Below are positions 26,601 through 38,217 of a stretch of 64,000 nt of DNA, piece after piece. This DNA is from [Clostridium] asparagiforme DSM 15981. GTDB taxonomy: Bacteria; Bacillota; Clostridia; Lachnospirales; Lachnospiraceae. Position 1 is the first letter of the stretch. Every line of letters begins with the position of its first letter. The position numbers and the translations under genes are program-made. Where the stretch lies: positions 5,332,001 through 5,396,000 of the forward strand of contig CP102272.1 in the NCBI GenBank assembly GCA_025149125.1. The letters run 5' to 3'. Under the pieces are notes generated by a model, which saw nothing but the letters and a program-made list of their open reading frames with translations, was not told the origin of the DNA and ran no database searches.

Positions 26601-27947
26601 AACCTGGGTGCGGCCCGCATCCGCATCCGCTCCCTGATCGCGGCTCTCCGCGTGCGGGACCAGCGGCATTTTGAGCGCAAGGTGGTCTCCAGCGCTTACC
26701 ACCGGGCGGTATTCACCAAGGAAATGAAAAAGGACTACACCCTTCTCTGCCCCCAGATGTCGCCCATCCATTTCGACCTGATCGAGCCGGCCATCCGCTC
26801 CTTCGGCTACAAAATCGAGGTACTGCAGAACCACAACCGCTCTGCGGTGGACGTGGGGCTTCAGTACGTGAACAACGACGCCTGCTACCCCTCCCTGATC
26901 GTCATCGGACAGATCATGGACGCCCTGCTCTCCGGCCGTTACGACTTAAACCATACAGCCGTGTTCATGAGCCAGACCGGCGGCGGCTGCCGTGCGTCCA
27001 ACTACATCGGCTTCATCCGCCGCGCCCTTGAGAAGGCGGGCATGCCCCAGATCCCCGTGATCTCGGTCAACGCCAACGGCATGGAGACCAACCCGGGCTT
27101 TACCATCACCCTGCCCCTTCTGACCAAGGCCATGCAAGGCGTAGTCTACGGCGACATTTTCATGCGGGTGCTCTACGCCACCCGCCCCTACGAGGCGGAG
27201 CCCGGCAGCGCCAACGCGCTGCACGAGAAATGGAAGAAGCGCTGCGTGGCCTCTCTGTCCAAGCGCAGCTCGTCCATGATGGAATTCGGCCGGAATATCC
27301 GGGGAATCATCCGGGACTTCGACGCATTGCCCCTCAGAGACGTCAGAAAGCCCCGTGTGGGCATTGTAGGAGAGATCCTGGTGAAATTCTCGCCTCTGGC
27401 AAACAATCACATTGTGGAGCTTTTAGAGAGCGAGGGAGCCGAGGCCGTGATGCCGGACCTGATGGATTTCCTGCTGTACTGCTTCTACAACAGCAACTTC
27501 AAATCCAAGCATCTGGGTGCCAAAAAGACCACGACCTACCTGTGCAACGCGGGAATCGCTCTGTTGGAATACTTCCGCCGGACCGCCCGCAAGGAGCTGG
27601 AGGCCAGCAAGCACTTCACGCCCCCGGCCGCCATCGACGAGCTGGCCCGCATGGCCCAGGGCTTCGTCTCCCTCGGCAACCAGACCGGCGAGGGCTGGTT
27701 CCTCACCGGCGAGATGCTGGAGCTGATCCACAGCGGCGTGGAGAATATCATCTGCACCCAGCCCTTCGGCTGCCTGCCCAACCACATCGTAGGCAAAGGC
27801 GTGATCAAGGAACTGCGCCGCCACTACCCGCAGTCCAACATCATCGCCGTAGACTACGATCCCGGCGCCAGCGAAGTCAACCAGTTGAACCGCATCAAGC
27901 TCATGCTGGCCACGGCGCAGAAGAATTTGAAGAAGGGGACAAATTAG
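23679..27947 (+). CDS. 2-hydroxyacyl-CoA dehydratase activase/dehydratase-related fusion protein
   Basis: A 1,422-residue protein of the radical 2-hydroxyacyl-CoA dehydratase activator family. Two BcrA/BadF-type ASKHA ATPase domains come first: GIDIGSTTVKVALLD and later YLGIDAGSTTTKVALVG. Each has a cluster-binding cysteine pair, MNGICAGGTGSF with ARCGVF and LNEACSSGCGSF with TRCTVF. A Cys-rich MTRCKGCNNHC segment, a DUF2229-like region (VGIPRVLNMYENFPFW, ESECYPAKLVHGH) and a dehydratase-subunit-like C-terminal half (DACYPSLIVIGQ, QPFGCLPNH) follow. Known activators use ATP to inject an electron into the dehydratase; the partner of this fused form is unknown. The ATG at 23679 is tentative: AAGGAGG lies 19 bases upstream. 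Confidence 0.85.
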   Translation: MNSLHTSPTLGIDIGSTTVKVALLDAEHNILFSDYERHYANIQETLAELLRKAREKAGPMEVVSVITGSGGLALSHHLQVPFVQEVVAVASALQDYAPQTDVAIELGGEDAKIIYFSGGIDQRMNGICAGGTGSFIDQMASLLQTDAAGLNDYARHYKAIYPIAARCGVFAKSDIQPLINEGATREDLSASIFQAVVNQTISGLACGKPIRGNVAFLGGPLHFLPELRNAFIRTLHLTGSQIIAPDNSHLFAAIGAALNPQEGQTSSSLLSMIERLSSGIKMDFEVKRMEPLFRDQADYDEFDRRHAGHQVKTGDLARYSGNCYLGIDAGSTTTKVALVGENGELLYRFYDNNNGSPLATAIRAIAEIREILPPAAHIAWSCSTGYGEALLKSALMLDEGEVETISHYYAAAFFEPDVDCILDIGGQDMKCIKIKDGTVDSVQLNEACSSGCGSFIETFAKSLNYSVEDFAKEALFAENPTDLGTRCTVFMNSNVKQAQKEGATVADISAGLAYSVIKNALFKVIKITRPSDLGRHVVVQGGTFYNDAVLRSFEKISGCEAVRPDIAGIMGAFGAALIARERWHMQPADSASETSMLPLDKITGLKYTTSMTRCKGCNNHCVLTINQFGSGRRFISGNRCERGLGIEKSKKEIPNLFDYKYHRMFDYTPLPLDKAHRGVVGIPRVLNMYENFPFWAVFFERLGYHVTLSPQSTRQLYELGIESIPSESECYPAKLVHGHISWLIKQGVKFIFYPCIPYERNETPDAGNHYNCPMVTSYAENIKNNVEELAEEHVNFMNPFMAFTNEEILTKALVAEFVKAFDIPAAEVRMAAHAGWEELLQSRRDMEAKGEEVLDWLKQTGRRGIVLAGRPYHVDPEIHHGIPELITSYGFAVLTEDSVSHLGKVERPLVVTDQWMYHSRLYAAASFVKTQENLDLIQLNSFGCGLDAVTTDQVSDILTRSGKIYTVLKIDEVNNLGAARIRIRSLIAALRVRDQRHFERKVVSSAYHRAVFTKEMKKDYTLLCPQMSPIHFDLIEPAIRSFGYKIEVLQNHNRSAVDVGLQYVNNDACYPSLIVIGQIMDALLSGRYDLNHTAVFMSQTGGGCRASNYIGFIRRALEKAGMPQIPVISVNANGMETNPGFTITLPLLTKAMQGVVYGDIFMRVLYATRPYEAEPGSANALHEKWKKRCVASLSKRSSSMMEFGRNIRGIIRDFDALPLRDVRKPRVGIVGEILVKFSPLANNHIVELLESEGAEAVMPDLMDFLLYCFYNSNFKSKHLGAKKTTTYLCNAGIALLEYFRRTARKELEASKHFTPPAAIDELARMAQGFVSLGNQTGEGWFLTGEMLELIHSGVENIICTQPFGCLPNHIVGKGVIKELRRHYPQSNIIAVDYDPGASEVNQLNRIKLMLATAQKNLKKGTN

Positions 27948-27984
27948 AAATAATTGGAATTAAAAGAATATATATAATAGGAAG

Positions 27985-28036
27985 AAAGCCCGCTGGGCTC
28001 CGGAGGTAATTTGGAGTCTGGCGGGCTTTGGTTTTT
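27985..28036 (+). terminator. Terminator after the activase fusion gene
   Basis: An outer AAAGCCCGC/GCGGGCTTT stem with additional inner pairing is followed by GGTTTTT, 37 bp after the stop codon. Confidence 0.88.
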
Positions 28037-28114
28037 GGAAGGGGGAATAGTTTGTTAGGTAAGGACGGAATAGTTGGGTGGAGGTGGTTAGGTAGAAGGC
28101 GGCCTGGAGTTGGA

Positions 28115-28278
28115 AGCTAAATCTGCACGCTCCTATGAGGCGTGACCAACCTAAGCTAGTCCACGGACAGTCAAACTTCCATTTCGATCCACACGCCCCC
28201 ATAAGGCGTGACTGGCCTCCTCCAGGCTGATGTACTGCCGATCCTTATTTCAATCCACACGCCCCCATAAGGCGTGAC
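28115..28278 (-). CRISPR. Relict type I-C-like CRISPR array (three repeats)
   Basis: Three 32-nt units lie at 28247-28278, 28181-28212 and 28115-28146, separated by two spacers of exactly 34 nt. Read on the minus strand the repeat begins GTCACGCCTTATGG and ends GTGGATTGAAAT, the style of subtype I-C repeats. The second copy differs by one base, and the third matches at 24 of 32, losing the GAAAT end as terminal repeats usually do. No cas gene lies in the window. The pyrimidine-rich 28279-28496 region would be the leader side but is not recognisable. Confidence 0.85.
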
Positions 28279-28496
28279 AGCAAAACTAACCAATAATCTC
28301 CCCATAACTCCCCAACGATTTCATCTATATTCTACACCCTCCCCCACCAAAACGCAATCTTTTCCTTCCCCCCATCAAGCTATATTCCCATATCTTTCCA
28401 AATCCCTAGTGCGAATCCCCCCACATTTTCATGTTCACTTCACATTCGCACCTTCAGGTCTCTCCACCATACACACCTCCCCACTTTTCCGTCGCC

Positions 28497-29678
28497 TCAC
28501 TCCCCAAACACCCTCAATGCCTCTCTCAAATCCTCAATCAAGTCCCCCGCATCCTCGATCCCCGCCGAAATCCGAACCAGTCCGTCGTAAATTCCCACCG
28601 TTTCCAGCTCCTCACGGCTGAATTCATGTCGAAACGCGGTGGCGGGGTGAGCCAGGCTGGTGCGGATGCCGCCCAGGGTTCCCAGATACCGGATCACCTT
28701 CAGCCGGTGAATCATCTCATCCACCTTCTCCAGATCATCTTCCACCCGGAAGCTCAGCATCGCCCCATAACCGCCGTCCAGCAGCCTGCCCGCCAGCTCA
28801 TGCTGCGGGTGGGATACCAGCCCCGGATAATTCACATAGCGCACCCGGGGATCGCCTTCCAATGCCCCGGCAATGGCCGCGGCATTCTCCATCTGCCGCC
28901 TCACACGCAAATCCATGGTCCGCAGGCTACGCAGCGCCAGCCAGGCCGAATCCGGCGCCATGCAGCTTCCCAAAAGCACCTGCGTCCGCTTTACCTTTTT
29001 GATCAGCTCCCGGCTGCCGGTAACCGAGCCGCCCGTAATGTCGCTGTGCCCGCCAAAATACTTGGTCAGGCTGTGAATCACCAGGTCCGCCCCGTGCTCC
29101 AGGGGCCGGATCAGCATCGGCGTGGTAAAGGTACTGTCCACCACCGTCAGAATCCCACGCCTCCTGGCCAGCGCCGTCACCGCATCCAAATCCACCACCC
29201 GCAGCAGCGGATTGGTGAGCACCTCCGTGTAAATCAACGTGGTCCTCTCTGTAACCGCCTGCTCCACCGCCTCCGGGGACTCAAAATCCACATAACTCAC
29301 ATCCACCCCGTATGCAGTCAAAATATCGTTGAGAAACTCGATGGTCTCTCCATAAACCGCCCGGTTCACCACCACATGGCTGCCTGTCCGGTTCAAAGCC
29401 AGAAATACCGCTGAGATGGCTCCCATCCCGGCGCCGAACACCGCCGTGTCCTGTCCCCGCTCCAACCTGGAAATCGCCTCCCCCAGGCAATCCCGGTTGG
29501 GCGCCTCGATGCGGTCGTATAGGTACCGCTCCCCACAGTTGGCCCGGTCATAGTCGCCGGTATCCTCTGTCTCGAACACGGTGGACCGGTAAAGGGGCTG
29601 TTCCTCCATCCCCCGCGCTTCCTTGGGCAAACGATTCCCCACATTCAACAGTTCCGTTCTCATTTTCAACTCACCCAT
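28497..29678 (-). CDS. Trans-sulfuration family PLP-dependent enzyme
   Basis: A 393-residue Cys/Met-metabolism PLP enzyme (cystathionine gamma-synthase/lyase or methionine gamma-lyase group). The PLP lysine is in LVIHSLTKYFGGHSDITGG, the cofactor aspartate in VVDSTFTTPML, and the glycine pair in VFGAGMGAIS. The usual YSRTxNPT motif is replaced by LYDRIEAPNRDCLGEA, so the exact reaction is uncertain. I take the ATG at 29678 because GGGAGGCGGG lies upstream; the frame is open to 29726. It lies between the relict CRISPR array and the tRNA cluster. Confidence 0.82.
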   Translation of the reverse strand: MGELKMRTELLNVGNRLPKEARGMEEQPLYRSTVFETEDTGDYDRANCGERYLYDRIEAPNRDCLGEAISRLERGQDTAVFGAGMGAISAVFLALNRTGSHVVVNRAVYGETIEFLNDILTAYGVDVSYVDFESPEAVEQAVTERTTLIYTEVLTNPLLRVVDLDAVTALARRRGILTVVDSTFTTPMLIRPLEHGADLVIHSLTKYFGGHSDITGGSVTGSRELIKKVKRTQVLLGSCMAPDSAWLALRSLRTMDLRVRRQMENAAAIAGALEGDPRVRYVNYPGLVSHPQHELAGRLLDGGYGAMLSFRVEDDLEKVDEMIHRLKVIRYLGTLGGIRTSLAHPATAFRHEFSREELETVGIYDGLVRISAGIEDAGDLIEDLREALRVFGE

Positions 29679-29753
29679 AATACCCGCCTCCCTATCTGAT
29701 TGGATCATCCAGCCCGGTAACCGCACCGGCGCTCTATTGCAGCTTAACGCAAA

Positions 29754-29788
29754 CAGCCTGAGAATGTTGTAATCACACTCTCAGGCTG
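29754..29788 (-). terminator. Hairpin ending the tRNA operon
   Basis: CAGCCTGAGA pairs with TCTCAGGCTG across a 15-nt loop, 13 bp after the last tRNA. The U tract is weak. Confidence 0.6.
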
Positions 29789-29801
29789 TCGAACAGCAAA
29801 A

Positions 29802-29885
29802 TGCGGGTAGCCGGACTTGAACCGGCACGGTATCGCTACCGAGGGATTTTAAGTCCCTTGTGTCTGCCTATTCCACCATACCCGC
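29802..29885 (-). tRNA. tRNA-Leu (TAA)
   Basis: An 84-nt cloverleaf from GCGGGTA to TACCCGC plus A; anticodon loop CTTAAAA gives TAA. It is the last gene of the tRNA string. Confidence 0.95.
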
Positions 29886-29896
29886 GCAAATACAAA

Positions 29897-29969
29897 TGGG
29901 GCCTACAGGGCTCGAACCTGTGACCCTCTGCTTGTAAGGCAGATGCTCTCCCAGCTGAGCTAAGACCCC
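29897..29969 (-). tRNA. tRNA-Val (TAC)
   Basis: A 73-nt cloverleaf from GGGGTCT to AGGCCCC plus A; anticodon loop CTTACAA gives TAC. Confidence 0.96.
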
Positions 29970-30005
29970 AAACGTACATGTAATTGCCGCATGCAAACAT
30001 GCAAA

Positions 30006-30079
30006 CGACCCGGAACGGGTTCGAACCGTCGACCTCCGCCGTGACAGGGCGGCGCTCTAACCAGCTGAGCCACCGGGCC
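30006..30079 (-). tRNA. tRNA-Asp (GTC)
   Basis: A 74-nt cloverleaf from GGCCCGG to CCGGGTC with discriminator G, as expected for aspartate; anticodon loop CTGTCAC gives GTC. Confidence 0.96.
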
Positions 30080-30121
30080 ATAAGTTGTTATATAGTTCTG
30101 ACATTAGTCGGAATTGTTGAG

Positions 30122-30195
30122 TGGACCTTCGGGGACTTGAACCCAGGACCGACCGGTTATGAGCCGGTTGCTCTAACCAACTGAGCTAAAGGTCC
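30122..30195 (-). tRNA. tRNA with CAT anticodon (Met or lysidine-type Ile)
   Basis: A 74-nt cloverleaf from GGACCTT to AAGGTCC plus A; anticodon loop CTCATAA. Sequence alone does not securely separate elongator Met from Ile2. The T stem (CTGGG/CCCCG) has one T-C mismatch. Confidence 0.9.
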
Positions 30196-30239
30196 GAACT
30201 ATATCAAATATGATATTGCGCTTACTGGAACGCAGTAAG

Positions 30240-30311
30240 AGCCGATGATCGGATTCGAACCGATAACCTGCTGATTACAAATCAGCTGCTCTGCCGTTGA
30301 GCCACATCGGC
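30240..30311 (-). tRNA. tRNA-Thr (TGT)
   Basis: A 72-nt cloverleaf from GCCGATG to CATCGGC plus T; anticodon loop TTTGTAA gives TGT. Confidence 0.96.
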
Positions 30312-30350
30312 ATGTTGCGAGCCTCAGTGACATGATCACTTCCACTCAAA

Positions 30351-30422
30351 TGACCCCAACGAGATTCGAACTCGTGTTACCGCCGTGAAAGGGCGATGTC
30401 TTAACCGCTTGACCATGGGGCC
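30351..30422 (-). tRNA. tRNA-Glu (TTC)
   Basis: A 72-nt cloverleaf from GGCCCCA to TGGGGTC plus A; anticodon loop CTTTCAC gives TTC. Confidence 0.96.
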
Positions 30423-30458
30423 TAAACGTAGTGGTCGCCATGGACTTCCACTAAAAAA

Positions 30459-30531
30459 CTCCCCGAGTAGGACTCGAACCTACGACAGCGCGGTTAACAG
30501 CCGCGTGCTCTACCGACTGAGCTATCGAGGA
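30459..30531 (-). tRNA. tRNA-Asn (GTT)
   Basis: A 73-nt cloverleaf from TCCTCGA to TCGGGGA with discriminator G; anticodon loop CTGTTAA gives GTT. It is the first gene of the seven-tRNA string. Confidence 0.96.
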
Positions 30532-30552
30532 ATAATTGTTGCCGTCCGAATC

Positions 30553-30581
30553 ATTATACAGCAAAACTGCCAATTCTTCAA
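30553..30581 (-). promoter_or_regulatory. Promoter of the seven-tRNA string
   Basis: TTGAAG (30576-30581) and a perfect TATAAT (30553-30558) with a 17-bp spacer lie between 23S and tRNA-Asn, so the tRNAs need not depend only on the rRNA promoter. Confidence 0.75.
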
Positions 30582-30654
30582 GCACTTTTTCAATTAATAA
30601 TAACGTACCCTCAAAACCACATATTGAATGATGTTTTAAAACCTATACCGTTTT

Positions 30655-33542
<2,888 letters not shown>

Positions 33543-33744
33543 AAAATGACTCGTCGGTGCGGGTTGCTCCGACTCATCGACAATCCATAGCGTTGGATCG
33601 TTTGGTCTTAGGTTTGTTACATTTGATACATCTTTCGATGTATCCCTCGGATGTCTTGATTATTCTATAGAATATTCAATTCATTTTCATTCAATATGCG
33701 GTTTTCAAGGTACGTTTTTGGAATCATCGGTAAACGATTCCGAA

Positions 33745-33817
33745 TGGAGATGGTGAGATTCGAACTCATGACCCCCTGCTTGCAAGGCAGGTGCTCTCCC
33801 AACTGAGCTACACCCCC
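33745..33817 (-). tRNA. tRNA-Ala (TGC)
   Basis: A 73-nt cloverleaf from GGGGGTG to CATCTCC plus A, with two G-T pairs in the acceptor; anticodon loop CTTGCAA gives TGC. It lies in the spacer between 5S and 23S. Confidence 0.97.
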
Positions 33818-33956
33818 ATATCTTTTTAGAAATGGAATGCGAGTCTACCCTTAACTTAAGGCGATCTCTATTTTGTTTTGCTTAATTTTTCTCAAGCAAC
33901 TGGGCTTAAGTGGGCCTTTCCTCTCTTCCGAAAGCTATTGGCTCGCTAAAACCTAC

Positions 33957-34030
<74 letters not shown>

Positions 34031-34118
34031 CGGTTAATTATGCAAAAGCTAAGCTGTCACATACTAACGTTTATCTTTTTCAGCGAGAACAGTCCTCACT
34101 GTAAAATTCTTTATAAAT

Positions 34119-34233
34119 CCGGCAGCCACCTGCTCTCCCATGCCGTCACCAGCATAGTACCATCGGCCGCTTGAGTCTTAACCATCGTGTTCGGGATGGG
34201 AACGGGTGTTTCCCCCAAGCGCATCGCCACCGG
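34119..34233 (-). rRNA. 5S ribosomal RNA
   Basis: About 115 nt with complementary ends (CCGGTGGC with GCTGCCGG) and the conserved CCCATCCCGAACACG loop. It lies between 16S and tRNA-Ile rather than after 23S; no second 5S follows the 23S gene. Confidence 0.95.
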
Positions 34234-34293
34234 AAATTTCTTTACCTTGGCAAATCCAAGATTCAACAGTATATAAAACCCTTACTTCTTCTT

Positions 34294-35828
<1,535 letters not shown>

Positions 35829-35917
35829 AAAAGTTGATTCTTGGTCTTAGACTACTTAGCTTGGCTAGTTATCTTTAACCTTCATTACTTGGTTTTGTTC
35901 TGAATTTTCTCAAATCC

Positions 35918-35938
35918 AAAGGTCTAAACCAGACCTTT
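35918..35938 (-). other. Hairpin in the 16S leader
   Basis: A perfect 8-bp stem AAAGGTCT/AGACCTTT with a 5-nt loop lies between tRNA-Ser (GGA) and 16S. It may be a processing or attenuation structure. The rest of 35829-36027 shows only AT-rich leader sequence. Confidence 0.5.
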
Positions 35939-36027
35939 ATTTTTTAGAATTTTCAGGGTTTTACATACTGTTCAATCTTTGATTTTCAAGGTTCTGTCTG
36001 ACATTCGCGCTGGGCGCTTATGTCGAA

Positions 36028-36116
36028 CGCAGAAGGAGGGATTTGAACCCTCGCGCCGCTACTAACGACCTACTCCCTTTCCAGGGGAGCCCCTTCAGCC
36101 ACTTGGGTACTTCTGC
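36028..36116 (-). tRNA. tRNA-Ser (GGA)
   Basis: An 89-nt cloverleaf with long variable arm, from GCAGAAG to CTTCTGC plus G; anticodon loop CTGGAAA gives GGA. Confidence 0.96.
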
Positions 36117-36171
36117 TTGGCTAAATCTTTGTTGCTCTATGTTATTAACTCAGGCGATGAAACCTTGCCAG

Positions 36172-36257
36172 CGGAGAGAGTGGGATTCGAACCCACGCGC
36201 CCTTGCGGACAAACGGTTTTCAAGACCGCCTCGTTATGACCACTTCGATATCTCTCC
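36172..36257 (-). tRNA. tRNA-Ser (TGA)
   Basis: An 86-nt cloverleaf with long variable arm, from GGAGAGA to TCTCTCC plus G; anticodon loop CTTGAAA gives TGA. It is the first gene after the operon promoter. Confidence 0.96.
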
Positions 36258-36297
36258 ATGTGCTGTTCGTTGTTTGCTCTCGTGAACCAGCTCGTCT

Positions 36298-36326
36298 ATA
36301 ATACAAAATATTTCATTATTTGTCAA
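36298..36326 (-). promoter_or_regulatory. Strong promoter of the tRNA-Ser/rRNA operon
   Basis: A perfect TTGACA (36321-36326) and TATTAT (36298-36303) with a 17-bp AT-rich spacer and AT-rich upstream DNA that could act as an UP element. Confidence 0.88.
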
Positions 36327-36366
36327 GCACTTTATAAAACTTTTTTTAATTTTTTTCAAAAACCTT

Positions 36367-36393
36367 GTTTTTCCCTTATTTAACGGGAAAAAC
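36367..36393 (-). terminator. Possible terminator after ispD
   Basis: GTTTTTCCC pairs with GGGAAAAAC across a 9-nt loop just after the ispD stop, followed on the minus strand by AAGGTTTTTG. Confidence 0.5.
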
Positions 36394-36399
36394 CGTGGC

Positions 36400-37137
36400 T
36401 CAGAACCGGCCCGTTCTCTGCTGTTTCGCAAAAACTTCCGCGATATCCAGGTCCTCCGGCGTGGTGATTTTGATGTTTTCGTAGCTGCCCTCCACCATGT
36501 GGACCCGCACGCCCATCTGCCGCTCCACCACCATGGCGTCGTCGGTAATCCGGCTGCAGTCCTCCATCAGCTGGCGTCTCAGCGCTTCCCGGATCAGCTC
36601 CAGCTCAAAAACCTGGGGTGTCTGGGCCATCCACACCAGACGGCGGTCCGGGCTGGACACTATGTCCCCGTCCGCGTCCGTCACCTTGATCGTGTCCTTC
36701 ACCGGCATCCCTACCACACATGCTTTCCACTTTTGCACCGCTTTATACGCCCGCCCGATTATTTCCGGGGTGACAAAGGGGCGCGCGCCGTCGTGGATAA
36801 ACACGTACTGTCTGTCAGGGGTAGGGGCGATGGCCTTCAGGGCGTTCCAGACGCTCTCGTAGCGCTCCCGCCCGCCCTCCGCATACACCGAAACCTTGTG
36901 GATTCCGTAAGGCTCCACAATCTGCGTTCTGCAGTATTCCATGTGATCCCGGTCCGTCACCAGCACGATACCGTCGATTGCGGGGGACTGCTGGAACGCC
37001 TCCAGCGCATAGGCCAGCACCGGCTTCCCTCCGATCTCCAGGTACTGCTTGGCCTGGCTTATCCCCATACGGGTTCCTCTGCCCGCCGCCAGCACCACCG
37101 CGGTGCAGACCGCATTCTTAGCCTCCGCTCCCATCAT
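36400..37137 (-). CDS. ispD: 2-C-methyl-D-erythritol 4-phosphate cytidylyltransferase
   Basis: A 245-residue enzyme of the MEP isoprenoid pathway that joins CTP and methylerythritol phosphate. The nucleotide-binding start AVVLAAGRGTRMG (about residues 13-25), then QAKQYLEIGGKPVL, FIHDGARPFV and the C-terminal ENIKITTPEDLDIAE are all diagnostic. Its ATG overlaps the tsaD stop (TAATG), so the two are translationally coupled; a second in-frame ATG lies at 37134. IspF is not in the window. Confidence 0.96.
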   Translation of the reverse strand: MMGAEAKNAVCTAVVLAAGRGTRMGISQAKQYLEIGGKPVLAYALEAFQQSPAIDGIVLVTDRDHMEYCRTQIVEPYGIHKVSVYAEGGRERYESVWNALKAIAPTPDRQYVFIHDGARPFVTPEIIGRAYKAVQKWKACVVGMPVKDTIKVTDADGDIVSSPDRRLVWMAQTPQVFELELIREALRRQLMEDCSRITDDAMVVERQMGVRVHMVEGSYENIKITTPEDLDIAEVFAKQQRTGRF

Positions 37138-38159
37138 TACCGCTCCCCCAGCTTTAAGTTCGGCACTGCATTCAGATCCCAGCCTGCAATATTTCCATTG
37201 CAGTATTCATAGTAGGCGGCCGCTCCGATCATGGCTGCGTTGTCTGTGCACAGAACAGGGGAGGGATAGCAGCACCTAATCCCCACCTTGCCGCAGGCTT
37301 GCTCCATGGCCGCGCGCAGCGCCGTGTTGGACGCCACCCCGCCGGCGATGGCCACCTGCCCGTAACCGTACTCCTTCGCCGCCGTCACGGTGCGGCTCAC
37401 CAGAGAGTCCACCACCGAATTCTGGAAGGATGCTACCAAATCCGGCACATGGATCTCCTCGCCGGTCATTTTCGCGTGGTTGATGTGGTTGAGCACCGCG
37501 GACTTTAAGCCGCTGAAGCTGAAGTCGTAGGGCGAGCCGTCCACCTTGCCCCGGGGAAACTCGATGGCGTGGGGGTTCCCCTCCCGGGCCGTCCTGTCCA
37601 CCTTGGGGCCGCCGGGGTATCCCAGCCCCACCGCACGGGCCACCTTGTCAAATGCCTCCCCTGCGGCGTCGTCCCTGGTGCGGCCCAGAATCTTGAACTT
37701 GCCGTAATCCTTCACAATCACCAGATGAGTGTGACCGCCGGACACGATCAGACACACAAACGGAGGCTCCAGGTCCGGATGTTCGATGAAGTTGGCCGAA
37801 ACGTGGCCTTCAATATGATGCACGCCGATCAGCGGCTTTTTCGCCGCATAAGCCAGGGCCTTGGCCTCCGCCACGCCCACCAAAAGAGCGCCCACTAACC
37901 CAGGCCCGTAGGTGACGCCCACCGCCGTGATCTCCGGCAGCCCCACGCCGGCCTCCGCCAGCGCGCGCCTTATCACGTAATTAATCGCCTTGATGTGCTC
38001 TCTGGACGCGATCTCCGGAACCACCCCGCCGTAAATCGTGTGGGTGCTGATCTGTGAGGAAATCACGTTGGACAGCACGGTCCGCCCGTTTTTCACCACG
38101 GCGGCGGCCGTCTCGTCGCAGGAGCTCTCAATCGCCAGTATTAAAACATCTTCGTTCAT
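37137..38159 (-). CDS. tsaD: tRNA N6-adenosine threonylcarbamoyltransferase TsaD
   Basis: A 340-residue ASKHA-fold enzyme that transfers the threonylcarbamoyl group to A37 of ANN-decoding tRNAs, with TsaB and TsaE. ILAIESSCDETAAAVV opens the protein. The metal-binding HHIEGH is near residue 113, SGGHTHLV near 135, and the C-terminal CTDNAAMIGAAAYYEY is present. TsaB, TsaE and RimI are encoded about 4-5 kb away on the same strand. GGAGATAGAG lies upstream of the ATG. Confidence 0.97.
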   Translation of the reverse strand: MNEDVLILAIESSCDETAAAVVKNGRTVLSNVISSQISTHTIYGGVVPEIASREHIKAINYVIRRALAEAGVGLPEITAVGVTYGPGLVGALLVGVAEAKALAYAAKKPLIGVHHIEGHVSANFIEHPDLEPPFVCLIVSGGHTHLVIVKDYGKFKILGRTRDDAAGEAFDKVARAVGLGYPGGPKVDRTAREGNPHAIEFPRGKVDGSPYDFSFSGLKSAVLNHINHAKMTGEEIHVPDLVASFQNSVVDSLVSRTVTAAKEYGYGQVAIAGGVASNTALRAAMEQACGKVGIRCCYPSPVLCTDNAAMIGAAAYYEYCNGNIAGWDLNAVPNLKLGER

Positions 38160-38200
38160 TTCTCTATCTCCATCTGCCCGCAGGCCGGTATTCTAATCTT

Positions 38201-38217
38201 GTAACCGTTCAAACGGC
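38201..38217. repeat. Solo GTAAC-N-GTTCA end sequence
   Basis: GTAACCGTTCAAACGGC matches the left end of the element at 39156 (GTAACAGTTCAGACGGC) at 15 of 17 bases and has the same orientation. It begins just beyond the rnz stop codon, so rnz is flanked by two direct copies. No inverted partner is nearby. Confidence 0.4.

Noticed and set aside
27948..28496. cas genes beside the CRISPR array
   Set aside because: No frame in the gap or in neighbouring genes resembles Cas1, Cas2, Cas3 or Cascade proteins.
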